Shown: positions 25,644 through 34,784 of the stretch, piece after piece
Position numbering within the stretch: position 1 is the stretch's first letter
How the letters are laid out: each line of letters opens with the position of its first letter
Origin: Bradyrhizobium sp. AZCC 1721
GTDB lineage: Bacteria; Pseudomonadota; Alphaproteobacteria; Rhizobiales; Xanthobacteraceae
Assembly: GCF_036924715.1 (NCBI RefSeq)
Contig: NZ_JAZHSB010000001.1
Span: forward strand, 2,161,001 to 2,225,000
DNA length: 64,000 bases
Reading direction: 5' to 3'
Translations under genes and position numbers: made by a program
Notes under the pieces: model-generated
What the model saw: the letters and a program-made list of their open reading frames with translations, nothing else
The model's database searches: none
Told to the model about the DNA's origin: nothing

Positions 25644-27122
25644 CTAGTAGGCGTTGCGACCGCGCAGCACCTCAATCGGTGTCCGGACCAGGATAGCCAG
25701 ATCCAATCGAGCGCTCCAGTTGTCGATGTACCAAAGGTCGTACTCAACCCGCCGTTCAATGGAGGCGGCGGTGGGTGTGGGTCCTCGACACCCGTGTATC
25801 TGCGCCCAACCCGTCAACCCGGGCTTCACGCGCCGCCGAAAGGCATAATTGCGGACAACCTTGTCAAACTGGCCATCTTGAGAGATGGCGTGCGGCCGCG
25901 GCCCGACAAGTGACATGCTTCCGTAGAGCACATTGATGAGCTGCGGTAACTCATCGATGCTCGTCCGGCGCAGCCATTTTCCAACGCGAGTCACACGGCT
26001 ATCGACCGGCCGCGCCTGGATGACCGATGGCCCGTCCTCCAGCACGCGCATGGTGCGGAACTTGTAGATTGAGAAACTCCGACCGTTGAAGCCACAACGT
26101 TGCTGCCTGAAAAGGACCGGACCAGACGAGTCCAGCTTGATCGCTAATACAACTACAGCAAGCAGCGGCGACAGAGTAACCAGGGCAAGTCCGGCGCCGA
26201 CCAAATCCGTAAACCGCTTGATGGCTCTCTCAAAGAATGTAAGTGGCCCTCGCTGGATTTCCACGCATACCGTGCTGCCAAGGTCCCGCGTGGGTCGCCT
26301 GAACATCTCCGAAAGCGCGCCAACGGGTACAAACGAGACGGGAGTCGGCAGAACCCGCAGTTCGGAGACAAATGCACGCAATTCCGACCACTGGTTCGGA
26401 TCTGCCTCAACGATGATTTCCTCGACGTTTGAGCCGCGAGCATTTTCAATTACGCGAGCGCTAAGCCGCTTGCGGTGATCAGAACCGAAACGAGGCGAAG
26501 GCAACCTGAAATGCTTGGTCACACAAAATCCGAGCATGTTCAGCGTTGGCAAAAGTCCCACATCACTAGACTGTGGTTGATCCGAAATCAGAATGATATT
26601 GCCGCCGGCGAATTTTCTTTTGCTGAGGCCTCTCATGAGCAAGCTCTTGATGAGAGCTCGTCCGACAACGAGTAATGCAAGACTGGTAAGGGCAAAGGCC
26701 ATTCCGGCGCCGCGAGGGTATTCGTCACTAACGTTGAGCGAGCCGGCCGCAGCGGCTAGAACGATAAATGCGAATAGCAAGGCGCCGCAAACGGCGCGAA
26801 CCTGACTGCGCAGGACCAGTAGTTCACTTGGATTGTACATACCTTGCATTTTTAACAACGATACGAACATCGCCGATACGACGATGGCCGAGCCAATGGC
26901 GTTTGTGAAGCCGGCCGCGGTCCAACCAATGCAGAGCCGATACAAGAAGACTGAAACGATGCTTGCGAGGACGATGGTACCGAGATCGGTACAAATCGCG
27001 ACCAACTCGATAGACCGATATCGGATTGGCCATTTTCGCTGTGAGCCCGAGGGAGGGCTGTACAGTTCGAGGGCAATCTCCTCGTGGAGGCCGGCTGCAA
27101 CCTGTCGGTTAATAAAGTTCAT
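25644..27122 (-). CDS. Polyprenyl phosphate sugar-1-phosphate transferase (WcaJ/ExoY type)
   Basis: 492 residues. It starts repeat-unit synthesis by moving a sugar-1-phosphate from a nucleotide sugar to undecaprenyl phosphate at the inner membrane. The N-terminal half has four or five transmembrane helices and a nucleotide-binding-like region. The C-terminal catalytic domain shows KRFTDLVGAGLALVTLSPLL, RQQRCGFNGRSFSIYKFRTM, RTSIDELPQLINVLYGSMSL and VGPRPHA, all core motifs of the family. The full two-part length indicates a WcaJ- or PssZ-like enzyme rather than the short ExoY form. The first sugar cannot be deduced. It is preceded by an AT-rich island. Confidence 0.93.
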   Translation of the reverse strand: MNFINRQVAAGLHEEIALELYSPPSGSQRKWPIRYRSIELVAICTDLGTIVLASIVSVFLYRLCIGWTAAGFTNAIGSAIVVSAMFVSLLKMQGMYNPSELLVLRSQVRAVCGALLFAFIVLAAAAGSLNVSDEYPRGAGMAFALTSLALLVVGRALIKSLLMRGLSKRKFAGGNIILISDQPQSSDVGLLPTLNMLGFCVTKHFRLPSPRFGSDHRKRLSARVIENARGSNVEEIIVEADPNQWSELRAFVSELRVLPTPVSFVPVGALSEMFRRPTRDLGSTVCVEIQRGPLTFFERAIKRFTDLVGAGLALVTLSPLLAVVVLAIKLDSSGPVLFRQQRCGFNGRSFSIYKFRTMRVLEDGPSVIQARPVDSRVTRVGKWLRRTSIDELPQLINVLYGSMSLVGPRPHAISQDGQFDKVVRNYAFRRRVKPGLTGWAQIHGCRGPTPTAASIERRVEYDLWYIDNWSARLDLAILVRTPIEVLRGRNAY

Positions 27123-27569
27123 GCCAGAACCAGACTGTTCGAGGCTTTCTGCAATAAGTTTAATCTATTATTAACGCTTTAAATAAATCAAGCAAAAACC
27201 GCGTCGAATTAAATGAGTCGGGTTATTTTTGGGCGCTGATTATAGCGGGACCGGATTCTCGTGCGGGAATGATCCGTGCAGCAACTCGTAGTGGAGCGCC
27301 GCATCGCCCGCCGGTGATGATGATCCTCGCGGGATCGATCTGCCCAATACTGGTCGCCCTCCAGTCAGCGTCGGTTGCTGGCGGGTCTAGTCGTTATGCA
27401 GCGTGGCTGAGCGATGTTGCGCCGCTATGGCGCGAGTAGGACAACCAATACGAAGAGCAGTTCCTTGGCGGAAGCCGTGCCGGCGCGGTCGCTTGCCACT
27501 CACACCGATACTCAGATCTATTGGCCGCATCAGCCGCGTGTTCCGGTTGTTCAGCCGGGAACTCAACGA
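27123..27569. promoter_or_regulatory. Intergenic region upstream of the sugar-phosphate transferase, with AT-rich island
   Basis: 27157-27225 is AT-rich with TTTAAATAAATC, ATTATTAAC and AATTAAATG. On the minus strand TTGCTT and AATAAT are separated by 17 bp and could be a promoter for the transferase gene. The remaining 340 bp contain no supported gene. Confidence 0.5.
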
Positions 27570-28955
27570 TTATGGGGTGGTGGTCGTAATCGGCGGCGGC
27601 GTTGTGATAATCGTCGTCGTTCCGGTGCCCGAAGCAGCAGCTTTGAGAGCAAAGAAGTTGGTTGCGTAGATGATCGGGTCGTTCACGGTCGCCATGATGG
27701 TTCTCAGGAAGACCAGGAACTTGGTGGTCTCCACGCTAACCGAGTTAGATGTGTAAATGACGTCCTTGTTCCGCATGGCGAAGGACTGGGCCAGGAAATA
27801 GCCGGATGGATCCCGCAGATTCACGTGAAAAATGATCGGAATGATCTCGCCCTGAAACGGTCTGACATCGACACCTATCTCTTTAGCAATCGCCCGCGTT
27901 TCGCCGCGGTATAAATACACCGACGCTGGATCGGCTTGAGAATCATTCAGTCCGCCTTGTTTTCCGATTGCCTCGGCCAATGACAGGCGCCAGGCGTCGA
28001 ACTTGAATAGGCCTTGGGTCCCGCCGGCGCCAAACCCGACGAAGGTCTGCGGCATATTGAATAGGTAGATGACATCGTTGGGGAGTACATAAATGTCATT
28101 GGCGGGCTCATACATCAGCGCGCCAAAGGGCACGCTCGCACGATGTCCCATACGTTTGAGTGAGACCCAGGTGTCGTAGCCTTGCGCAGATGGGCCGCCC
28201 GCACGTGCGATCGCATCGAGCACGCGTTCGCCAGAGGGACTGGCTGGAAAACGGCCGGCGGTACGCACGTCCCCTAGGACGGTGATCAAAGAAGTGTTCT
28301 GCGTCGCGAGGCTGACGACGACTTGCGGTTCTAGGGCGCGAGCCTTGAGTTTGTCCGTGATCTCCTTGCTAATCTCAAAGGGCGTGCGGCCCTTGGCCCG
28401 AACGGAGCCCGCGTATGGAACCGAGATATTGCCTTGTTCGTCGACCGCTTGGTTGGGAATGGTGACAAAATTGCCGGCGCGAACGCCCGCATCGGACGTG
28501 AAAAGACCGCCGGCTGCGGCCTCAAAAATCGTGACACTGACAATGTCGCCGATCCCGAAGCGAAATGCTTTCGGCGGCGTTTGAGCGGCAAACGCCGTGG
28601 ATAGCCTGGGTATGTGGTTTCCAAGAATGTTGACGACTTCCGGGGTCAGCTTGACCAGCGCGTAGGGGAGGGCGGCCGGCTCGCTGCCTTCCTTGGCTCT
28701 TTGGACGTCCGCGCCCAACGGGCCGCTACCGGGCGTAATGATACACCCGGCACAGAATAGGGTCAGGATGCCGACCGCGATTGTCGCGCCAATTTGCAGC
28801 GTGCGGATCAGAGCCGTTCCCCCAACTATCAACTGAGACCAATCGCCGGGCACGTTGGCACCGTCGCGCGAATCGAACCAGCCTGTTCGCGTATCTATCT
28901 GAAAAGCAGTCCCCGTGTGTTGCGCGGCTGCAACAGTTGCGGCCGGCGCTAACAA
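27570..28955 (-). CDS. Wza-like polysaccharide export outer-membrane lipoprotein
   Basis: Up to 461 residues; the longest frame starts at a TTG, and a TTG at 28832 would give a normal lipoprotein signal (TLQIGATIAVGILTLFCAGC, lipobox Cys at residue 71 of the long form). Polysaccharide-export domain: FRFGIGDIVSVTIFEAAAGG, then QAVDEQGNISVPYAGSV and SLITVLGDVRTAGRFP (SLBB region). It forms the outer-membrane channel for the exopolysaccharide. The C-terminus ends in an unusual low-complexity Thr/Pro tail. It lies 35 bp downstream of the Wzc/ExoP-like gene and is co-transcribed with it. Confidence 0.9.
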   Translation of the reverse strand: MLAPAATVAAAQHTGTAFQIDTRTGWFDSRDGANVPGDWSQLIVGGTALIRTLQIGATIAVGILTLFCAGCIITPGSGPLGADVQRAKEGSEPAALPYALVKLTPEVVNILGNHIPRLSTAFAAQTPPKAFRFGIGDIVSVTIFEAAAGGLFTSDAGVRAGNFVTIPNQAVDEQGNISVPYAGSVRAKGRTPFEISKEITDKLKARALEPQVVVSLATQNTSLITVLGDVRTAGRFPASPSGERVLDAIARAGGPSAQGYDTWVSLKRMGHRASVPFGALMYEPANDIYVLPNDVIYLFNMPQTFVGFGAGGTQGLFKFDAWRLSLAEAIGKQGGLNDSQADPASVYLYRGETRAIAKEIGVDVRPFQGEIIPIIFHVNLRDPSGYFLAQSFAMRNKDVIYTSNSVSVETTKFLVFLRTIMATVNDPIIYATNFFALKAAASGTGTTTIITTPPPITTTTP

Positions 28956-28990
28956 CTAATTATCACCGAGATAGAATAACAAATCCCTGC

Positions 28991-31432
28991 TTAGCCGGAG
29001 TTGGACAGGCCGTAGCGGGCGCAGTGGTCGTCGCTGTAGTAGTCGCGCAGATAGCTGTCGTAGCGAGCCATTGCCTTGATGTCGGTCTTGTTGAGGACAG
29101 TGCCGATCAGGCTGTCGTGGATGGTAGGCGCGGTGTGCAGGGCATGCTTGACGACGTCGATCTTCGTCTGTCCCCATTCGACAACCAGGATAAAGTGGTC
29201 GACGAGCTGTGTGGTGGCGCGAACATCAACCAATGGAGTCAGGGGCGGAAGATCGACGATGACGTAGTCATAGCTCGCCCGTAGTCGGTCGAAGAGCTTG
29301 TGCATCGAGTCAGTTGAAAGGAGTTCGCTGCTATGCAGCAGGTCACTCCGTCGAACGGCCGGCAAGAATGCCAGGTTCGTTGTTGGATCCCGCCAGACTG
29401 TCTCTTCTATCGACCGGCTGCCATTGGTGACCTCGATTATGCCGGCGGCTGCATTTGGGGCTAGACTGGAGGACAGCGAGGGATTCCTCAGGTCGCAATC
29501 GACGATGATGACGCTCTTTCCACCATGCCCAATGAGCTGCGCCAGCGAAGCTGCAATTGTTGTCTTGCCCTCGTTGGGCAGAGCCGAGGTGATGCCAATA
29601 ACCTGATTTGAGGTCTTGGTCGCATTGAGGTCAATTGCCAGCTTGATCGAGCGTATCGCCTCGGCGAACCTCGATAGCGGCCTGTCAACGACGGCACGGT
29701 GGATAGCCGAATCCCTCGCAATGGTCCGCTGGCCCGAATCCCCTTCAGTCGAACGCGATTTGGCTCTGCGCATCGGCGAATGCGGCACGACGAGCTCCGG
29801 CACCAACGCGAGGCATGGCAGTCCCAGTTCGGCTTCGATCTGGGCGGAGGTGCGAAAGACCCGATCCATTAGCTCTCGGAACAAGCCCAACATGACCCCG
29901 AAGCCGATGCCGCCAATCAAGCCCAGCGCCATGACGACCTTGCTTTTCGGCTTGCTCTTGCTTTGCGGCGGTAAGGCAGGCTGGATCACCCTCGTCTCGG
30001 AGATGGGAAAACTCTCCTGTTGCTTGGAGCCGATGTAGCGCTGCTGGAACATGTCAGACAGGCTGCGCAAACCCTTCGCACGGTTTTCCAGTTCCCTTAT
30101 GGTCAGTTCAGCCGCATTCGTTGTGCGGGATTGGACCACCGCCTCGGCGAGCTGTTTCTCAATCTGTACCTGTCGCTGCTTGGCAACTTCGACGTCATTT
30201 CGAGTATTTTCGGCAAGCCTCCTGACCTCGTCGAAAATCGAAGAGCGCAGGTCACGCATACGATTGCGGAGAGTGAGAACGGCCTGATGGCTAGGTCCGA
30301 ATCTGGCCGAATACTCGTTTTCGCGCCTCGTCAGTTCAAGATACTGTTGCCGGAGGCCATTTATAATCGGATTACTGCTGACGTCGGAGCCAACTGCGTC
30401 CAGGGTACCCATCGAAGACGAATTTGCCGGGTTGGTGCGCAAGATGGCTTCATACTGACTCAACCTCGCCGATGCTTCGGTGAGCTGCGCCCGAATGGCC
30501 ATTAGTCGATTATTGAGCTCTGTGACCTGCTGCTCGTCGATCGACTTTCCTTCCGGGGAAACGATGTTGTTCTGAGACTTATATTGGTTAACTTCCCGTT
30601 CGGCGTTGAGCGCCTGGTCGCCAAGATCGCGCAGCCTGTCCTGAAGCCAAGTCGTTGCACTTCGATTGGCTTCGAATTTCGCGTTCAACTGCTCCGTGAT
30701 GTATGCCTTTGCTACCGCATTCGCGATTTGCGCGGCCCGTTCGGCGTTACTCGAATTGAAGCTGATCTCCAGTATGCTGCTCATGCCGACCCGCTTTGCT
30801 GAGAGTCGGTCCTGGAACGCCGCGATAACGGCATCCGACAGCCTTTCCGGAACACCGGCCTTGGATTGATCCGGCGGAGTCGAGTTCCCTGTTGGTGTTC
30901 CGCGCCATAACGAGGATAGCGACGGTCCGGAACCGCTGAAATCAGGGTCATTGACGAGGTTGAGCTGCGTGATCACTGAAGTTGCTAGCGCGCTCGATTT
31001 GAGCACCTGGATCTGGGTCTCGATCTGGTTGAGATCGAAGGCTGGCTCCGAAAGTATCGACTGCTGCTGAACGAACTGTGCCCTGGGGTTTGCCAGAAGG
31101 ACTTGCACATGCGCGGTATAGGTCGGTGGGGTGATCCGCAGGTAGATTACGCAGGATGTTAATGCGAATACCGCGGTAAGGATGATCACGAGATATTGGC
31201 GTCGCAATAGACCCAGCGCGAGATTGACAAGCTCCGCCACACCGCCAGATCCGGCATCGTCGCTGGGCGCCGGACCGGTCTGAGGACTGCGGCTCTTCTC
31301 GGCGTTTAACATGTTAGTTTGAAGCATTGTGGTGCTCGCTGCGCCGCCTGTGATTTCGCCGCCCGGCGGCCGCACCACTAATCGTGTGGGGCCGGACGCC
31401 GGTGGAAGCCTCCGGCCGAGGATTTGAGGCAT
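28991..31432 (-). CDS. Polysaccharide co-polymerase and tyrosine autokinase (Wzc/ExoP type)
   Basis: Up to 813 residues; the start is uncertain between 31432 and an ATG at 31330. The Wzz-type chain-length domain (two transmembrane helices near 75-95 and about 495-515, periplasmic coiled coil between) is fused to a cytoplasmic BY-kinase: Walker A ITSALPNEGKTTIAASL, Walker A' VIIVDCDLRNPSL, Walker B YVIVDLPPLTP. Five tyrosines in the last 25 residues (ARYDSYLRDYYSDDH) form the autophosphorylation cluster. It controls polymer length and couples to the Wza-like exporter encoded downstream. An AT-rich region precedes it. Confidence 0.94.
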   Translation of the reverse strand: MPQILGRRLPPASGPTRLVVRPPGGEITGGAASTTMLQTNMLNAEKSRSPQTGPAPSDDAGSGGVAELVNLALGLLRRQYLVIILTAVFALTSCVIYLRITPPTYTAHVQVLLANPRAQFVQQQSILSEPAFDLNQIETQIQVLKSSALATSVITQLNLVNDPDFSGSGPSLSSLWRGTPTGNSTPPDQSKAGVPERLSDAVIAAFQDRLSAKRVGMSSILEISFNSSNAERAAQIANAVAKAYITEQLNAKFEANRSATTWLQDRLRDLGDQALNAEREVNQYKSQNNIVSPEGKSIDEQQVTELNNRLMAIRAQLTEASARLSQYEAILRTNPANSSSMGTLDAVGSDVSSNPIINGLRQQYLELTRRENEYSARFGPSHQAVLTLRNRMRDLRSSIFDEVRRLAENTRNDVEVAKQRQVQIEKQLAEAVVQSRTTNAAELTIRELENRAKGLRSLSDMFQQRYIGSKQQESFPISETRVIQPALPPQSKSKPKSKVVMALGLIGGIGFGVMLGLFRELMDRVFRTSAQIEAELGLPCLALVPELVVPHSPMRRAKSRSTEGDSGQRTIARDSAIHRAVVDRPLSRFAEAIRSIKLAIDLNATKTSNQVIGITSALPNEGKTTIAASLAQLIGHGGKSVIIVDCDLRNPSLSSSLAPNAAAGIIEVTNGSRSIEETVWRDPTTNLAFLPAVRRSDLLHSSELLSTDSMHKLFDRLRASYDYVIVDLPPLTPLVDVRATTQLVDHFILVVEWGQTKIDVVKHALHTAPTIHDSLIGTVLNKTDIKAMARYDSYLRDYYSDDHCARYGLSNSG

Positions 31433-32287
31433 TTAAATATAACAGGAAAGAAATCTGCTGTCCAAATTAAATGATGGTAGTTAATGTGACGCTTCCAATG
31501 CGCTGTGGCTCAAAGGCATGGACCAAGGCGGTGAGGCGGATTGAATTTCGGGCGGCGTGACCATCCGTCGCGGATCTGGAGTACCACCCATGAACATGGC
31601 CGGCGCTGCTTGGGACAAGCTAGGCTCCGGCGCAAGATGCCCGGCACGGTTGCGGGATAGCCGTTGTTCGGGGGAGTATGGCGGTTCAATCGCGCGAGCG
31701 ATTAGGGGGTTTGCGAGAATTCGATTTTTTCCGGGAATGTGGTTGTTTTGACCGGGCGAGCAGCCTCTCAAGTTCTTCTCGCAGGCGGAGAATTTCCTCG
31801 TAACGAACCGTCAGATCATCCTTCATGTGCGGCCTATCGCGCTTTGGCATGTGCTGCAACTTAGCGAGAGCCCAATCGCCTGCAACAAAACTCCTTGATT
31901 AAGCTTGATAGACACTCAGGAAGTTAATTCTGGAACCGTCGCTCGCCGCTACTTATCTTGCGGTGGCAAATGGATCCATCGTTCAGAATGGCACTCCGCC
32001 GCCGCTACATTGAATCAGCCCGATCGCGTTTCCTATAAACGATACCCTCATTTAATTTTTAGAATCGAATTGACGGCGCTATTAAATACAGATTAATGTA
32101 TTATTATTCTGTCGGGTTGCCATGCTGCTGATGCAAAATGCTTTCCGATCCTCCTTTACGATTTAGCCTCGGACACAGGCACCTATCTGCGGCGGCTCGA
32201 GGCTGTTTGCGACCGACGCTTCAATTCGATCAGCTACGGCGCTGACCCAATCATCAGGCCAGAATTGGCAGCATAGGAGTCACGACA
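31433..32287. promoter_or_regulatory. Large divergent intergenic region between the export operon and the T1SS operon
   Basis: Two AT-rich islands: 31433-31485 (upstream of the Wzc-like gene; ATTTAAATATAAC and AATTAAATG) and 32036-32115 (upstream of the T1SS genes; CATTTAATTTTTAG and TATTAAATACAG). One small minus-strand gene is supported inside (31686-31826); other frames lack start signals. Confidence 0.55.
31686..31826 (-). CDS. 46-residue charged helical microprotein
   Basis: Starts MKDDLTVRYEEILRLREELE and continues RLLARSKQPHSRKK with a basic Lys/Arg/Ser-rich end. The first 25 residues form an amphipathic helix with leucine spacing typical of a coiled coil. A weak ATAGG precedes the ATG. 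The composition is clearly unlike the random frames nearby. No family recognised; it may be a small regulator or nucleic-acid-binding protein. Confidence 0.48.
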   Translation of the reverse strand: MKDDLTVRYEEILRLREELERLLARSKQPHSRKKSNSRKPPNRSRD

Positions 32288-32599
32288 ATGGAAGCGGAAC
32301 TCTTTACGGACGGCATCGGTGAAATCACCGTGGGCGGCTCGATCGTACGTGTGGACCTGTTCAGTCTTTCACCGACGGAACGGGACGCCAACAACGCTCC
32401 GAAGCGGGTATTCCGTCAAAGACTGATCTTCTCGGTGGAGTCGTTCGCGAACTCGGTCGAGGTGATGCAGAAGGCACTTCAGGGCCTGGTCGATGCTGGC
32501 GCAGTTCGGCGCACCGAACCGTCACATGCTGGTTCACCTACGGGCCAACCTACTCCGAATAGCCCACGGTCTCCGAATGTCTCAAGCAATTTCCGCTGA
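32288..32599 (+). CDS. Small protein encoded ahead of the type I exporter
   Basis: 103 residues. AGGAG at 32275-32279 lies eight bases before the ATG. The first 75 residues are well ordered in character (MEAELFTDGIGEITVGGSIV, VDLFSLSPTERD, FRQRLIFSVESFANSVEVMQ, ALQGLVDAGAV); the tail is Ser/Pro-rich. The 3' end overlaps the exporter gene by 23 bp, so the two are coupled. No known domain; a strand-rich start and a helix near the end suggest a small cytoplasmic accessory of the exporter or of its substrate. Confidence 0.72.
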   Translation: MEAELFTDGIGEITVGGSIVRVDLFSLSPTERDANNAPKRVFRQRLIFSVESFANSVEVMQKALQGLVDAGAVRRTEPSHAGSPTGQPTPNSPRSPNVSSNFR

Positions 32600-34784
32600 A
32601 ACCGATAGTGCTGACGCGTTGGAAGTGGCGTCGCAGGACGCGTGTCCACAGACGGCGCTAGACTGTCTTGCCAGGGTGGCCACCCACCACGGCATTGATT
32701 TGCCAGCCGAGCGCCTGCGGCATGGCTATGCGGTCGACGGCACTCCGACGTCGGTGGACCTCTTGCTTCGGATGGCGAAGGAGGCGGGCCTGCGCGCGCA
32801 GGCCGCCCAGCTTGATTGGGGCGTTCTCTTCCGGATGGGACAGGCATACCCGGTTCTGCTCCGCCTCTCGAACGGTAATTGGGTCGTCGTTCTTCGCGCC
32901 ACTGAGAGATCTGACGGCACAGCGGCGGTCGTTGTTTTTGACCCTCTTGCCGAGCGTCAGAATGAGCCGCTCGTCGTTGGCCAAGAGCAATTTTGCGCGC
33001 GATGGCGGGGGGACGCCATTCTGATAAAACGCGAAAACATATTGTCGCATGGCCGAAAGAAATTCGGGCTTCGCTGGTTCGTCCCCGACCTGATGCGTCA
33101 GTGGCGGCTGTTCACCGATGTCGCCATTTGTGCCGTGCTGCTTTACGCGCTCGGTCTCGCGCTCCCCATCTTCTTTCAGCTCGTCATCGACAAAGTCCTG
33201 GTGCATGAGAGCTTCACCACGCTTTATGTGCTGGCGGCCGGCGCCGCCGCTGCGCTGGCTTTCGATGCGATATTCGGTTTCCTGCGGCGCTACCTGCTGC
33301 TCTATGCGACGAACAAGGTCGACATCCGCATAGCGACCAAGACATTCGGCCATCTGCTGGGCCTGCCTGTAACCTTCTTCGAGCACATTTCGGCCGGCGT
33401 TCTCGTGAAGCATATGCAGCAGGCTGGGCGAATTCGTGAATTCCTGACGGGGCGGCTCTTCCTGACAACGCTCGACGCGTTGTCGCTATTGGTGTTCATC
33501 CCGGTACTGGCGCTCTACAGCTTGAAGCTGACCTCTGTCGTTCTGGCCTTCACCGCTCTCAGCGGTCTCGTTGTTGCCTTGTTGATGGGGCCATTCCGCC
33601 GGCGACTTTATGACTTGTACCAAGCGGAGGGTGCGCGGCAGGCGCTGCTGGTCGAGACCGTACACGGCATGCGCACCGTGAAGTCACTGGCCATGGAGCC
33701 ATTGCAGGGCAAGACTTGGGACGACCGCTGCGCACAAGCGGTATCCATGCGTTTCGGAGTCGAGAAGATTTCAGCGACCGCCCAGGCAGTCACCGGATTT
33801 CTCGAGAAGATGATGACGCTTGGGATCATTGGCCTGGGTGCGCTCGACGTCTTTAGCGGCGAACTGACGATCGGCGCACTGGTAGCCTTCAATATGCTGG
33901 CGGGGCGGGTTTCTGGGCCGCTGGTTCAAATGGTCACCATGGTTCACGAATATCAGGAAGTCGCTTTGGCCGTTAAAATGCTAGGCGAGGTGATGAACCA
34001 AAAGCCGGAAAGGGACGGCAACCGCGACGGGTTGCGGCCGGATCTAACCGGGAAAATTGAGTTCGAAAACGTCTCCTTTCGGTACGGTGCCGAAGGTGCG
34101 CCGGCGCTGAATGACGTGTCGTTCTCGATTGCGCCTGGCTCGGTATTCGGAATAGTCGGCCGAAGTGGTTCAGGCAAGACAACGCTCACGCGCCTGATTG
34201 CTGGAATGTATCCGGTGCAGCAGGGCTTGCTGCGGATCGACGGCTACGATTCCCGGGAGCTTGAGCTCGAGCATCTGCGCCGAAATCTCGGCGTAGTTCT
34301 GCAGGATAGTTTTCTGTTTCGAGGTACGGTTCGAGACAACATCGCCTGCGTGAAGCGCGATGCGACGTTTGCCGAAGTAGTACGGGCCGCGCAGCTCGCC
34401 GGCGCCGACGAATTCATCGAGCGCTTGCCGCGTGGCTTCGATACGATGATTGAAGAGAACGGTTCAAACCTGTCGGGCGGTCAGAAGCAACGTCTCGCGA
34501 TCGCCCGGGCACTCATCACCGATCCCCGTATTCTCATTCTCGATGAGGCGACCAGTGCGCTGGATTCCGAGAGCGAGATGATCATCCGCCGCAACTTGCG
34601 GCGGATCGCCGAGGGACGAACCGTTATTATCGTGTCGCATCGGCTGTCGATGCTCGCGGACGCCAACGAAATCCTGGTGATCGACCGTGGTCAGATCGTT
34701 GACGTGGATCGTCACGATCATTTGCTTTCGAAGTGCACTATCTACCGACATCTCTGGAACCAGCAGACGAAGCAAATCGCATGA
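32577..34784 (+). CDS. HlyB-type peptidase-like-domain ABC exporter
   Basis: About 735 residues from MSQAISAETDS. Residues 15-145 form a C39-like domain: a Cys is kept near the catalytic position (DACPQTALDCL) but the usual His is Trp in NGNWVVVL, so it is probably a non-cleaving substrate-binding domain, as in HlyB. Then come the transmembrane part and an ATPase with Walker A GRSGSGKTTLTRL, signature LSGGQKQRLAIARAL, Walker B ILILDEATSALD and the H-loop VSHRLS. It exports unfolded proteins across both membranes together with the HlyD protein encoded immediately downstream (ATGA overlap). No TolC gene is in the window. The cargo is probably one of the RTX or beta-helix proteins. Confidence 0.92.
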   Translation: MSQAISAETDSADALEVASQDACPQTALDCLARVATHHGIDLPAERLRHGYAVDGTPTSVDLLLRMAKEAGLRAQAAQLDWGVLFRMGQAYPVLLRLSNGNWVVVLRATERSDGTAAVVVFDPLAERQNEPLVVGQEQFCARWRGDAILIKRENILSHGRKKFGLRWFVPDLMRQWRLFTDVAICAVLLYALGLALPIFFQLVIDKVLVHESFTTLYVLAAGAAAALAFDAIFGFLRRYLLLYATNKVDIRIATKTFGHLLGLPVTFFEHISAGVLVKHMQQAGRIREFLTGRLFLTTLDALSLLVFIPVLALYSLKLTSVVLAFTALSGLVVALLMGPFRRRLYDLYQAEGARQALLVETVHGMRTVKSLAMEPLQGKTWDDRCAQAVSMRFGVEKISATAQAVTGFLEKMMTLGIIGLGALDVFSGELTIGALVAFNMLAGRVSGPLVQMVTMVHEYQEVALAVKMLGEVMNQKPERDGNRDGLRPDLTGKIEFENVSFRYGAEGAPALNDVSFSIAPGSVFGIVGRSGSGKTTLTRLIAGMYPVQQGLLRIDGYDSRELELEHLRRNLGVVLQDSFLFRGTVRDNIACVKRDATFAEVVRAAQLAGADEFIERLPRGFDTMIEENGSNLSGGQKQRLAIARALITDPRILILDEATSALDSESEMIIRRNLRRIAEGRTVIIVSHRLSMLADANEILVIDRGQIVDVDRHDHLLSKCTIYRHLWNQQTKQIA